Assembly: GCA_934045905.1 (NCBI GenBank)
Contig: OW203769.1
Coordinates: forward strand, 21,979,705 to 22,043,704
DNA from: Leuctra nigra
Taxonomy: Eukaryota; Arthropoda; Insecta; Plecoptera; Leuctridae
Direction of reading: 5' to 3'
DNA length: 64,000 bases
Position 1 is the stretch's first letter; each line of letters begins with the position of its first letter. The notes beneath the pieces were generated by a model that did no database searches, had not been told where the DNA came from, and saw only the letters and a list, made by a program, of their open reading frames with translations. A program made the position numbers and the translations under genes. Of this stretch, positions 45,087 to 55,155 are shown piece by piece.

Positions 45087-45468
45087 AGGCAAACGGAAGC
45101 AAACAGGAATCGCACGGTTCGTCAGAGCGGTTTTTGAAATATTGTCTTCCCACTAAATAATTTATAAAAATCAGATAGTAACTACCCATAACTGCCTAAT
45201 AGACTAAATAATGCCACATACTGGAGTACTATATGACCTCTGGTACGACCTCACAGTGTTAAATACGATATTTGAGGCAAAATAATCGTATTTAACACTT
45301 TGAGGTCACACCAGAGGTCATAAAGTACTCCAGTGTGCGGCATTATTTAGTCTATTAGGCTTTAATGGGTCGTTACTATCTGATTTTTATAAATTATTTA
45401 GTGGGAATACAAAATTTCAAAAAAACGCTCTGACGAACCGTGCGATTCACGTTCGTTTTCGTTTGCCT
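45087..45468. mobile_element. Long palindrome (382 bp), foldback MITE
   Basis: AGGCAAACGGAAGCAAAC opens and GTTTTCGTTTGCCT closes. GAATCGCACGGTTCGTCAGA mirrors TCTGACGAACCGTGCGATTC; AATTTATAAAAATCAGATAG mirrors CTATCTGATTTTTATAAATT; and AATACGAT/ATCGTATT meet near 45272. Mismatches are few over about 190-bp arms, so the copy is relatively young. No coding content. Confidence 0.85.
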
Positions 45469-45769
45469 GAAATTTTGCCCACACACTATAATGTCATATC
45501 AGCGGCCAGTGTATAGATTTTGAGCAACATCCGCTGATTGGTTGAAAAGTGAAGATGAATCGTTTGTCTCATTTAGTACCAACATTTTATCAGATTTTAC
45601 AACTTTCCAGCCAATCGGTCAAGAACTTCACGGGCTGGTAATGTCACTGCGCCTCCGCTAGATGGCACTCTCGTCGTCCGACAGCCAAGGTCGCCAGTTA
45701 GTTTTAATCGTTATTAATCAAAACAGCGTATAGGTTGAAACATGACTCTGATACGACTATTGCATGATT
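45469..45769. repeat. Fragment of the dispersed repeat family
   Basis: GAAATTTTGCCCACACACTATAATGTCATATCAGCGG and GTACCAACATTTTATCAGAT resemble modules of the family at 21680, in a truncated form. Confidence 0.4.
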
Positions 45770-45777
45770 ATTACTTC

Positions 45778-47139
45778 CAGGGCCGGACTGGCCCCTGGCG
45801 GCTAGGCGGCGATCGCCGCCGAGGCCCCTGGCTATTGAGGCCCCTAGATTGTGTATAACATACATTTTTAAATTTTATCATCAAAAATCCATTTAAAGAT
45901 ACTATAGAAGTAAAAAAGCGCCCTGCGTGGCAGGTTGGGGGCCTCTTCTATGTGAACCCATCTTCCATTAACTTTATGGTGAACATTTCGCAGCAAAATA
46001 AACATTTTTAAATTCACAAAAACGATTTAAAAATTACAAATATTCAAAAAGCACTCTTCGGGGCAGGTTGGGGGCCTCTTCTATTTAAATGTTTCTTCCA
46101 ATAACAGCATGTTGAGCATTTTGAAGCCATTTAGGTATACGATTTTGCAATTCCAAAATCAATTGAAAATTACAAAAATCTAAAAAAAAACGTCCTGCTT
46201 GCCAGTCTGGGGGCCTCTTAGTATGGACATTCATTTAATATTATATTTATGTTTTTGTTGTACATTTTGCAGCCCAACCAATACTCATTTTTACATCCCA
46301 AAATTATTTAATTACTACAAAATATGAGAAGCGTTCAGCAGGCGAAATTTGTCTTCATAAACTTTGTGTTAGGCATTATGCAGCAAAATACCTAAACATT
46401 TTTACAATCCCAAAAACAAATTAAAAATTATAAAAGTTCAAAAGCGCCCTGCCGGGCTGGCGGGGGCCTCTTATATTTGGGCATTTTGAAGTAAAATTCA
46501 CGATTTTACCATCCCAATATCTTTTGGAAATTAACAAAAATCCAAAAAGCGCCCTGCGGGGCAGGTTTGTCACATCTTCCATTATTTTCATTTTCCATTA
46601 AGTTTATGTTTGACATTTGGAGCCAAATACACATTTTTAGATCCCAAAATCGCTTTAATAAATACAAATGATCAAAAATCGCCCTGCGGGGCAGGCTGGG
46701 TCCATTCTTTAATTTCAATTCGCTGTTAGCTTCTTCGCTCAAAATAATACACGTTTGTATAATCGCAAAATCGTTTTAAATGTGATTGAAATTGAAAATA
46801 ATCCCTGCAGGGCAGAATTTGGGTACATTTAACTTCACTTTCTGTTAGCCACATTCTGAAAAAATACAAGTTTTCATAATCCCAAAATCATTTTAAGAAT
46901 TACAGAAAATCAAAATACGCCCTGCGGGGCATAATTGGGGGCCTTTCTGTTATGTTTTTCTTGTGAAAAAATGAACTTTTAAAATCACCAAATTGTTTTT
47001 ACACTCCATTTTAAAGTTATAAAAATCCAAAAATCGCCCTGCGGGGCAGGGCGATTTAAATAATATATTACTATATAATATATTACTTTTAAATAATAAC
47101 AATAGCCGCCGAGGCACCTGACGAGCCAGTCCGGCACTG
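45778..47139. mobile_element. Non-autonomous hAT-like element with 8-bp duplication
   Basis: TIRs are CAGGGCCGGACTGGCCC (left) and the inverse of CAGTGCCGGACTGGCTC (right). ATTACTTC flanks both ends exactly (45770-45777, 47140-47147). An 8-bp duplication and CAG..-type TIRs are characteristic of the hAT superfamily. GGCGATCGCCGCCGAGGC follows the left end and GCCGCCGAGGC precedes the right. The interior is a diverged tandem array: GCGCCCTGCGGGGCAGGTTG or a variant recurs nine times (about 45917, 46050, 46190, 46443, 46549, 46680, 46802, 46919, 47034), each after an A-rich AAAATC..AAAATCCAAAA stretch. No transposase frame is visible. Confidence 0.85.
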
Positions 47140-47147
47140 ATTACTTC

Positions 47148-47909
47148 CCATGAAACAATGCAACTTGTCGACAAAACCTATCAAGATTACCAGAAGCAAG
47201 TTGCGGATCATTTGAAAGATTCGGAAAGCTCCGATGGTTTTTGAAGCCAAGAATTTCACAAAATTCGTAAATTCGAAGATAGCTCTTCTTTTTACAGTGA
47301 TTCCATGCGGAATGGAGATTTATGTAAACGATACTTATAGAGCATTCGAAATGATCGAACTAAAAAGCAGTATGTTTACATTGTTGCAGTTTCCATTACA
47401 TATAGCGGATCAGCTAATGCCCTGCGAACAACTACAGAATGTAAGCGGCATAATCCTAACTCTATACTACGTATTTGGGAGTGGAAACAAAACGGCGTAT
47501 TATGCTATTAATTACGTATGACTGCATTCATATTACATCCTCGCAAACTACATTCATGCGATGTAATGGCAGAGAGTTGCATAATAACAACATTCAGTTC
47601 ATTAAAATGCACTTTGTTGCATTAAACAACTGCCAAAGGTGCAATGAAAATATATCGATACATAACGTCCTTCTGATCCGTTCAAATGTCTATTATTAAT
47701 AAATTGCCTGAACTGTGTTTTGGCGAACGCATTTCATTGGCGAGCATAGAGCGTTTCAAATCTACTTTAACTCTGCTGTCCGTGTTAGACTTTTCAAATG
47801 CTTCGATAATTTAGAAAAAAATAAAGCTATTATTAAAATTCGTCTAAGGTTTGAGCAAGAAATGACTTTAGTTTCAGCAAACTCTGCTCAGAAAAATAAA
47901 ACGTATTAA
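47148..47909. other. No gene recognised
   Basis: AT-rich DNA between the hAT-like element and the LTR retrotransposon. Small plus-strand frames at 47234-47521 and 47715-47909 have no domain or splice context. Confidence 0.4.
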
Positions 47910-48287
47910 TGTAACAAGTACATTTTTATGTACATTTTCCCACTAGAAGTCTGAACTGACCACGCGGTAATTCGACATGGTTTCTCTTATATCTACACTG
48001 CAAGGCTTTACGCGCAAGCTAGCTCAGCCGATCTCACGATCAGACCGTGTGATTAGCTGTGTCATCTATACTATTGATGCGACCATCGGGAGCATGCAAT
48101 AGTCAGTCGAGTTCAGCACAGGCTTCTAGTGAGTTCACTCCTCACATCATGTAGTTTTTTTATAACATATTTGTAGCACGTGGTAAATCTTAATAAAGTA
48201 GTATTCTATCTAAACTAATCAATTTGTAACCATGGGATTTTGACTAACCACCGCTCGTCCCAGCCAACTATCCACCCAAATGGTACA
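47910..48287 (+). repeat. 5' LTR (378 bp)
   Basis: It runs from TGTAACAAGTACATTTTTAT to CCACCCAAATGGTACA. Compared with the 3' LTR it lacks 13 bp after CGACAT and differs at the extreme 3' end. AATAAA at 48192-48197 is the likely poly(A) signal when read in the 3' copy. TCTTATATCT near 47986 is a weak TATA candidate. Confidence 0.92.
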
Positions 48288-48631
48288 ATGGTGGCAGCTA
48301 CGGACAAATTTTAGCTACGGAAGAAATCCAGCTAAAATGAAGAACTCCAGCTACGAAGGATTATCTCGAGATGAATTCCAGTTTTTAGGGTAAGTGAAAA
48401 TTTTTAAGTATTTTAACCGCGTGAAATCCAGTAATATCCAGTGAACTATGAAGAGTTGTTTTGTGTATTTTTGCCAAAGTGTTAAAACAATTGTTTCAAT
48501 TAATTTTTGTGGTTTGAATGAGGCGTAGTAATTATTTTTGGTACGTTTGAACTCATTTCTATTTTGATCTATTTGTCGTCGACCCTAAAATTTTTTATTT
48601 TTAAATTTTCTTGACTATATTTGTTTTAAAA
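48288..48631 (+). promoter_or_regulatory. Leader with primer-binding-like site
   Basis: Directly after the LTR, at 48289, TGGTGGCAGCTACGGAC begins with TGG, the complement of a tRNA CCA end, in the position expected for the primer-binding site. I cannot assign the tRNA. The rest is an untranslated leader. Confidence 0.6.
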
Positions 48632-49564
48632 ATGGTGAACGAAGACGTAATTCCAGGTCAAGCCAATCCAATTACGGGACCAAATTTAATGGGGTTTATT
48701 GAACAATTTTCGGGGGACAAGAAGGAGGACATAAATGATTTCCTAGAAAGCGTAGATCTTGCGGCGACCGTTGGAGGATGGTCGGAGGCGCAGAAGCTTG
48801 GCATTGCGAAGATGTCAATGAAAGGTAAAGCGCGCCGCTACCTTGCTGCCAACGCCGACGTAAAGGCTCTCGCCAACTGGAATGAATTTGTGACCACCTT
48901 AAAGTCAAAATTTAAACGTAAAGAACCTCAAGTTCACGCCGAGAAACGTTTTCGGGACTGTGTTCAAGGCGACAAGGAGTCCGTTGAGGATTATGCAACG
49001 CGACTCATGATTGAGGAAAAACATCTTTTAAAAGAGGGGACGACCGCAGCTGAAACCGCGCTGAGGAAGACGCTCCACGAGGAGAGTTTGTTGGCCCAAT
49101 TTCTCAGCGGGTTACGCATTTCAATTCGCCGTCCCGTGTTATCCAGATCGCCAGCAATGTTCGGTGCTGTGATTGAAATTGCTGAAAAGGAGGAGAACAA
49201 CGAACTTCTCGCTCCTACCCCTGTGCCGGTACCATCAAGTGTATTTTTCACCCGAGGAACAAATAACCAGAACCAGAACGGTTACAAGGGCAGGGGTAAC
49301 TTTCAAAATTCAAACCACGGACACCAAAAATATCAAAATTCTAACCAGGGCAATTTTCAGAAAAATCAGGTTGAATGTTATAACTGCGGAGGTTTTGGCC
49401 ACATGAAGAATACATGTCGAAATCCACATCGACCAAAATGTGGAAATTGCGGTAAGCGAGGACACCACCAAAATGTGTGCCATTACCAAGAAACCAAGGG
49501 TGACCCAAAAGATCAGCGCCTCCCAACCCAGTCCCAGGGCGGGAGTGCGAGCAAGAAAAAGTAA
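48632..49564 (+). CDS. gag: Gag polyprotein of the LTR retrotransposon
   Basis: A 310-residue intact frame starts at ATG 48632 (AAAAATGG context) and ends with TAA at 49564. Residues about 20-150 look like the retrotransposon gag (capsid-like) domain: FIEQFSGDKKEDINDFL, then W-rich and R-rich helices ending FKRKEPQVHAEKRF and VEDYATRLMIEEK. After an N/Q/G-rich linker come two CCHC zinc knuckles, CYNCGGFGHMKNTC and CGNCGKRGHHQNVC (both C-X2-C-X4-H-X4-C). Gag forms the cytoplasmic virus-like particle and the knuckles bind element RNA. The next frame (protease) is at -1 and open across the gag stop, so a -1 frameshift may normally link them. The AAGAAAAAGTAA end is A-rich but is not a canonical slippery heptamer. 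Confidence 0.9.
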   Translation: MVNEDVIPGQANPITGPNLMGFIEQFSGDKKEDINDFLESVDLAATVGGWSEAQKLGIAKMSMKGKARRYLAANADVKALANWNEFVTTLKSKFKRKEPQVHAEKRFRDCVQGDKESVEDYATRLMIEEKHLLKEGTTAAETALRKTLHEESLLAQFLSGLRISIRRPVLSRSPAMFGAVIEIAEKEENNELLAPTPVPVPSSVFFTRGTNNQNQNGYKGRGNFQNSNHGHQKYQNSNQGNFQKNQVECYNCGGFGHMKNTCRNPHRPKCGNCGKRGHHQNVCHYQETKGDPKDQRLPTQSQGGSASKKK

Positions 49565-49584
49565 TCCACCCTTGTCAGCTAAAA

Positions 49585-50532
49585 GTGTTGAGTGCAAGCA
49601 GTGATTTAGGCAACTTAAAAACCATAAATTTACATGTATTTAACAAATCCAGGGAGTTTTTAATTGATTTAGGAGCTATGATTTCTATTGTCAAGCATTC
49701 AGTTCTTGAGGGAAATGCTGTGGACACCACAGGGGATGAGAATTGTCGGAGAATCTCAAGTATTTCAGGCCACGCATTGCCTTTAATTGGCATTGCGAAC
49801 ATTCCATTTTGGTCTGGGAAAACTTGTTTTACACACCCCTGTTTTGTCAGAACAGAAGACCTCCTAATTGAAAGCGATGGTTTGCTAGGCATGGATTTTT
49901 TTGAAAAATTTGATGCAGTCATAAATTTGCCTAAAAACTATGTGGAACTCCAAGGTATCATTTTTCCATTGCACTCACTCAACACAGACACGAGATGCGT
50001 GAACGCGAGCGATTCAAATCGCTCGAGTCAGCATTCAGAGAAGAAAGTAGGCGAGCTCTCGCAAGCAGTATCTAGCAAGCGAATGAAACCTACTAAATCT
50101 AAGAACCAGGAACCAACTAACCAGAAATTGAGAGAACAAGAACCAGGAACCAGTAAATCCAGAGAATCTAGTGGAGAGAACCAGGAAAGACAGTTACGAG
50201 CTGGCGATACTAATGTCATCGACCAGGTAACTCGAGGAGTATCCAGTGACGTGAATGAACTACAAGGACGCGATAAGAGCTGTCATTCAACACGAGATGA
50301 TATGAAACGACGATCGCATGCAAGTAGTGGGAGAAAAGCTATTGGAGAAGCGAATAAGACAACTGATCACTGTTTTGTCCGTCTCTCATCACCGATGGAG
50401 ATTCCCCCACGATGTGCAGCTATCTGTGTTGGTCTTCAGGATTTCGCGACTTCTGGAGATATTATCATTGAGCCGACAGATGTTCGCGTAGGCGGAATCT
50501 TAGTCGCAAGAGTTGTAGTCACGTCTAAGTAA
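49585..50532 (+). CDS. pol: Aspartic protease region of pol, altered active site
   Basis: The frame is open from before the gag stop to TAA at 50530-50532. The retropepsin region near the start has FLIDLGAMISIV (49657-49692) where the family has D-[ST]-G-A. The catalytic aspartate is kept, but the next residue is leucine (TTA, 49669-49671) and the threonine/serine is lost. LLGMDFFEKFDAVINL downstream fits the second conserved ILGxDFL block. The remainder is a polar linker rich in S, K, E, N and Q and then a stretch leading into RT. The frame ends where RT begins, and RT continues in another frame. Residue change plus frame break suggest no active protease from this copy. Confidence 0.75.
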   Translation: MLSASSDLGNLKTINLHVFNKSREFLIDLGAMISIVKHSVLEGNAVDTTGDENCRRISSISGHALPLIGIANIPFWSGKTCFTHPCFVRTEDLLIESDGLLGMDFFEKFDAVINLPKNYVELQGIIFPLHSLNTDTRCVNASDSNRSSQHSEKKVGELSQAVSSKRMKPTKSKNQEPTNQKLREQEPGTSKSRESSGENQERQLRAGDTNVIDQVTRGVSSDVNELQGRDKSCHSTRDDMKRRSHASSGRKAIGEANKTTDHCFVRLSSPMEIPPRCAAICVGLQDFATSGDIIIEPTDVRVGGILVARVVVTSK

Positions 50533-50536
50533 AGAG

Positions 50537-52708
50537 GTGTTCGTCAAAGTGATGAATGTGTCAAACACACCGCTTGTGATAGCAAAGAACACAATACTCG
50601 GGAAAGCAGAACCAGTTGAACTCGTTGAACCAGTAGAAGATGTTGAACCCGTTGAACCAGTTGAACCAGTTAAACCAGTGAAGAAAAGTTTGAGAAAGTC
50701 AAAGCTAGTAGCAGGACTTGCTCAAGAATCCAGGGAACCAGTTGAAAAGTTGTTTAATCTTAGCCATTTAAATAGCCAAGATAAAACAGCTGCTGTCAGC
50801 ATGTTGGAAAAGTATCGAGATGTTTTCATGTTACCAGGAAGTAAGCTAGGATGCACGGACATTGTGATGCACAAGATCGAAGTGCAGGACTCACGTCCTG
50901 TTGCGAAATACCCGTATCGTGTACCACATAGCCAGAGACCGAGGTTGAAAGAGATTATCAATGAAATGTTGGCAGATGAAATCATAGAACATTCATCAAG
51001 TCCATATTCTGCGCCTGTAATTCTAGTAAAGAAACGAGTATCAGAGAGTGATCCAGACCCAAATTCGAGCCGAAATTTGAGACTTGTAGTCGATTTCAGG
51101 GCTTTGAATGCCATTTCAACTCGAGATTTTTTCCCACTTCCAAATTTGCAAGATACTCTAGACCAACTAGGTGGATCTACACTGTTTTCTACCCTCGATT
51201 TTCAGTCCGGATATTATCAAGTAAGAGTTGATCCAGAAAGTCGAGCGAAGACAGCATTTTCCACGATGGACGGGCATTACCAATTTTTGAAAATGCCCAT
51301 GGGGCTGGCCAATTGCCCAAGTACGTGGCAAAGGTTGATGTACTGTGTGTTATCAGGTCTACCATCTGACCAAATTTTGGTGTATCTTGATGACATCATT
51401 GTATTTTCCAGAGGTGGAGTGGCGGATCATATTAGTATCCTGGCCAAAGTTTTCGAGAAATTGCGAGTTGCGAAATTGAAGTTAAAACCATCAAAATGTA
51501 AACTTTTCATGGAAGAAACCAGATATTTAGGACACGTCATTTACAAGGAGGGTGTAAAAACAGATCCAAATCTAGTAAAAACCGTCAAAGATTTTCCAAC
51601 TCCTAAATCTGTAACCGAAATAAAGTCATTCATGGGATTAGTTTCTTTCTATTCACGATTCATCCCAAATTGCGCACACCTCTGTTCTCCAATTACGAAA
51701 TTAACGCGTAAAGAAGAACCTTTCTTTTGGACGAATGAATGTCAGGAAAATTTCGAAAAGCTCAAGTTGTCATTGACAACAGACGTTGTTTTGCAATATC
51801 CGAATTTTGATGAACCGTTTATTTTATCGACTGATGCGTCAGGGGTGGCCATTAGCGCGATAATATCCCAAAAAGTAAATGGATTTGAAAGACCTGTGGC
51901 CTTTTCCAGTCGTCAGCTTAACAAAGCCGAGCGTAATTATTCGACTTCCGAAAGAGAACTTTTAGCTTGTGTTTGGGGTGTAAAACACCACCGTGTTTTC
52001 TTGTACGGGCGTAAGTTTACCCTTATCACTGATCATGCACCCTTAAAATGGTTGAGATCGCTGAATGACCCGCAATCCAGGTTAGCTAGATGGGCATTGA
52101 CACTCGAATCTTACGATTTCGACATTTTGCACAGACCCGGAAGTAAGCATGGCAACGCCGATGCTCTGTCTAGAATACCTGTGGCGCTGACGCGAGCAAA
52201 CTTCGAACCAGTCTGGGACAGACAGCTGATAAGAGAAGCACAGCAACGAGATCCAGCATTGTATGACATCATAGAATCACTTGAGAGTAACCAGAACGCT
52301 GACACTACATTCCTGCTCGATGCTGAAGGTCTTGTTTACAAACGCAAGGACGGAAACCAGAGATGCGATACGTTAGTAGTACCACATACTATGAAAGGTC
52401 AGGTATTAAGAGCGTGTCACGACCAACCATTTGCAGGTCATCAAGGTTTTGAAAAAACGTTGTCAAAAGTTAAAAGCAAGTATTACTGGAAGAATATGCG
52501 ACAAGATATCAAGCGACATTGCGAATTATGCAGATCTTGCAATGAGAGAAAAACATCTCCTCACTTAAAAAAGGCTCCATTGCAAAGATCCCGAAACCCT
52601 GCGACCGTGGGACCGATGTGCCCTAGACGTGGTGGGACCTTTCCCAACAAGTCACGAAGGTTTCAAGTATGTTTTATCATTCCAGGATTCGTTCTCACGT
52701 TACGTTGA
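50537..52708 (+). CDS. pol: Reverse transcriptase, RNase H and integrase zinc region of pol
   Basis: The frame is +1 relative to the protease frame. An acidic EPVEPVEPVKPVKK-type repeat (residues about 25-50) precedes RT. RT motifs in order: LVVDFRALNA (about 182), FSTLDFQSGYYQV (about 216), MPMGLANCPSTWQ and YLDDIIVFS (YxDD, about 282-285). RNase H follows with STDASGVA (about 430), ERELLACVWG and LITDHAPLKWL (about 497). The integrase N-terminal zinc module has H627-x6-H634 and C661-x2-C664. It copies element RNA to DNA and removes the RNA strand. From about 52600 this frame stops making sense for integrase, and it ends at 52708 with an unrelated tail; the catalytic core continues in the next frame. 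Confidence 0.88.
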   Translation: MFVKVMNVSNTPLVIAKNTILGKAEPVELVEPVEDVEPVEPVEPVKPVKKSLRKSKLVAGLAQESREPVEKLFNLSHLNSQDKTAAVSMLEKYRDVFMLPGSKLGCTDIVMHKIEVQDSRPVAKYPYRVPHSQRPRLKEIINEMLADEIIEHSSSPYSAPVILVKKRVSESDPDPNSSRNLRLVVDFRALNAISTRDFFPLPNLQDTLDQLGGSTLFSTLDFQSGYYQVRVDPESRAKTAFSTMDGHYQFLKMPMGLANCPSTWQRLMYCVLSGLPSDQILVYLDDIIVFSRGGVADHISILAKVFEKLRVAKLKLKPSKCKLFMEETRYLGHVIYKEGVKTDPNLVKTVKDFPTPKSVTEIKSFMGLVSFYSRFIPNCAHLCSPITKLTRKEEPFFWTNECQENFEKLKLSLTTDVVLQYPNFDEPFILSTDASGVAISAIISQKVNGFERPVAFSSRQLNKAERNYSTSERELLACVWGVKHHRVFLYGRKFTLITDHAPLKWLRSLNDPQSRLARWALTLESYDFDILHRPGSKHGNADALSRIPVALTRANFEPVWDRQLIREAQQRDPALYDIIESLESNQNADTTFLLDAEGLVYKRKDGNQRCDTLVVPHTMKGQVLRACHDQPFAGHQGFEKTLSKVKSKYYWKNMRQDIKRHCELCRSCNERKTSPHLKKAPLQRSRNPATVGPMCPRRGGTFPNKSRRFQVCFIIPGFVLTLR

Positions 52709-54140
52709 ATTTTTCCCAGTAAAAGATCAAAAAGCGGAAACAATTGCTAGGACTTTTGCAAGAGGCATAATTGCCAGGTTCGGAGCGCCTAAAACTCTTT
52801 TAACAGATTTAGGGGCTAATCTGATTTCCAGCACTATGAGGGAGACGTGTGCACTACTCGACATCCAGAAGCTACAAACCACAGCTTGGCACAGTGAGGG
52901 TAATGGAATGTTGGAGAGATCCCACAGGACATTCAAGGATATGCTATCTCATTTTGTTGAGAAAGGTCACAGAGACTGGCCAGATTGGATTCCATATGTT
53001 TCTTTAGCATATAACAGCACTGTCCATTTAGCAACCCTCGAGACGCCATTTTTTCTTCTCCATGGATGGGATATAACTTTACCTTTTTCAGATTTCGTGG
53101 AACCAGCTGAAGTGCACTACGATCTAGATGTAAACTATTCCAGGGAACTAGCAGCTAGATTAAGAATTGCTTTTGAGAGAGTTCGAATCAATCTCAAGGA
53201 ATCAGAGGACAAGAGAGTAAAACAACATGACAAAAAGGCAGGTCCAGTAACTTTTGAAGAGGGAGACATGGTTTATTTGTTTACACCATCAGTAAAACCA
53301 GGATTATCTAGAAAACTAGCGAAAAAGTGGACCGGACCTTATAGAATTATTGAAAAAGTCGGTCCAGTTACGTTTAGAATCAAGCAAGTGTATGGGAGAA
53401 AAGAAATGAAGGTTCACTCAAATAGGCTGAAAATTTGCAAAGATGTGCTATACCAACAGATAGAGGAAGAAGAAGATGAAGTAGAGAGAATGCCGAAGCA
53501 GAAAGAAGGGGATAAGGCTAAAGGAAAGGGGGGACAAAAGGATCCAGGAATCCAGACACGATCCATGACAAGAGTTTTGTATGACGAGGATCCGTTTATG
53601 ACTTTACCAGCGACCCAACCCATCCTAGTCCAGCCTGATGACGAGGTAGAGTCAGAACCAGAACCAAACCATGAACCTGAGAATAATCCAGAGAATGAAC
53701 CAGAGAATGGACCAGACACTGAACCAGGCAATGACACGGACAATGAACCAGGCAATGATACGGACAATGACCTAGGCAACGACACGGATAACGATCTAAA
53801 CGAGGACACGGACAGTAGAGACGATGCGTCTGAATCTGAACAGGACGATGCAGCTGAACAGGACGATGACGTTTTCACAGCAAATGAAAATACCACCAGG
53901 GTTACTCCTCCTGTTCCTTCTCCAAGATATTTCATTCCGAGAAATCCCGACCAACAACATCTATTCAAGCCAGGCTCAAGTTTCGAGATACTTGATGCTG
54001 CAGGAAACGATGCTGGTCGTCTCACTATAGGCGAGCCATTCCCTACTACTCCTGATCTTAACCAACCAGGTACATCCAGAAGTCTCAGGAGCTCAGGATC
54101 CGTTGCCGAGGAACCGTGGATTATGACTAAGAAGAAATAG
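52602..54140 (+). CDS. pol: Integrase catalytic core and C-terminal region of pol
   Basis: The frame is +1 relative to RT. The catalytic triad is complete: D at 52626 (ALDVVGPFP), D at 52806 (LLTDLGAN, where the family usually has TDxGxxF) and E at 52914 (GNGMLERSH). This gives the D-x59-D-x35-E spacing expected of retroviral-type integrases. A GPY/F-like module (KWTGPYRIIEKVGPVTFRI) lies near 53325-53380. No chromodomain is recognised. The C-terminal third is an acidic, repeat-rich tail (EPEN/GNDTDN repeats, 53640-53880) ending at TAG 54138-54140. The enzyme would insert the DNA copy into the genome. The break upstream means it cannot be read as one frame with RT in this copy. Confidence 0.85.
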   Translation, partial: RPWDRCALDVVGPFPTSHEGFKYVLSFQDSFSRYVEFFPVKDQKAETIARTFARGIIARFGAPKTLLTDLGANLISSTMRETCALLDIQKLQTTAWHSEGNGMLERSHRTFKDMLSHFVEKGHRDWPDWIPYVSLAYNSTVHLATLETPFFLLHGWDITLPFSDFVEPAEVHYDLDVNYSRELAARLRIAFERVRINLKESEDKRVKQHDKKAGPVTFEEGDMVYLFTPSVKPGLSRKLAKKWTGPYRIIEKVGPVTFRIKQVYGRKEMKVHSNRLKICKDVLYQQIEEEEDEVERMPKQKEGDKAKGKGGQKDPGIQTRSMTRVLYDEDPFMTLPATQPILVQPDDEVESEPEPNHEPENNPENEPENGPDTEPGNDTDNEPGNDTDNDLGNDTDNDLNEDTDSRDDASESEQDDAAEQDDDVFTANENTTRVTPPVPSPRYFIPRNPDQQHLFKPGSSFEILDAAGNDAGRLTIGEPFPTTPDLNQPGTSRSLRSSGSVAEEPWIMTKKK

Positions 54141-55141
54141 ATTGTATATAATAACTAATTAATTATATTTCAGCCAGGTGCCAAGATGCATGTATTAGCA
54201 ATTAACTAGAACTAGACTCGTTATACCAGGAATAGATTACTTGTGTGCTCGACATTTTCAGATCAATTACTGATGAGAGATCGTATGACTGAACCCGACC
54301 GTCGTCTGAGGCGAGCCACGACGTCTTCCACTGCCCTAGGATGCCAGAGCCACGCGACAGCACGATCCGAGAGACCACCAAACCAGACCAATCCAGAGGA
54401 CGAACCCAGGAACGTATTCAGCAATCTAAATCAGCCGAACGCGGGGTCGAGTCCGAATCAAACATCCAGTTATTAAAAGTTAAAGTCAGGTGCGTCGTTA
54501 AGAAATCTCGTGTGTTGTGTTGGTTGTGCAGGGGACCGGTGGATGAAAAGTGCGTGTGCAAGCTTCTTGCGATGTGAAGGCAAAGTCTATCGAACTCAGT
54601 TGAGATAGTGTTTTGATACCAGATACTGATCACATGTCGTTTAAAGCGCAACAGTAATTAGAATCATCATATTGCATAATATTATTATTGTATTGACATT
54701 AAATGTAATACAAGTATGTAGAGCAAGTTCTGAAGTGAAGAATTATCTTTATGATTTTGAGTTAAAGTTTCTGTTATGGACAAAGACACTTTACAAACAG
54801 AAAAGTATTTACATGTCTAAGAACCAATGTTTATTTACGAACGTCTACTATGTATTTCGTTTTCAACTATTTATGAAGCATGTAATTGAACTAGGTTTGA
54901 ACTAAAATTGAACTATTGAATTGGGTTAACTTCTAACTATTGAAATGAAATATCAAACTCTTGAATTAGGTAATTATACATAACTTGAACTATTGAACTA
55001 TGTATCTCTGAACTATTGAATATTGAACTATGTTATTTCTGAACTATTGAACTATTGAACATTGAACTATTGAACTAGCTATTAAGGTTTGGAACTATCC
55101 CGTCATGATTGAATTAGCTCTTCTGAAAGTAGAGCTAAGTT
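54141..55141 (+). other. 3' non-coding region of the retrotransposon
   Basis: No env-like frame with a signal peptide or membrane span is seen. A small frame at 54243-54476 has no recognised family. At 54905-55080 a degenerate repeat of GAACTATTGAACTATTGAAC-type words occupies about 170 bases. Confidence 0.65.
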
Positions 55142-55155
55142 AAAGAAGGGAGGGA
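55142..55155 (+). promoter_or_regulatory. Polypurine tract
   Basis: AAAGAAGGGAGGGA directly abuts the 3' LTR, in the position and composition of a plus-strand primer site. Confidence 0.9.

Noticed and set aside
54243..54476. Envelope gene downstream of integrase
   Set aside because: The frame is 77 codons, polar, and without signal peptide or membrane span.
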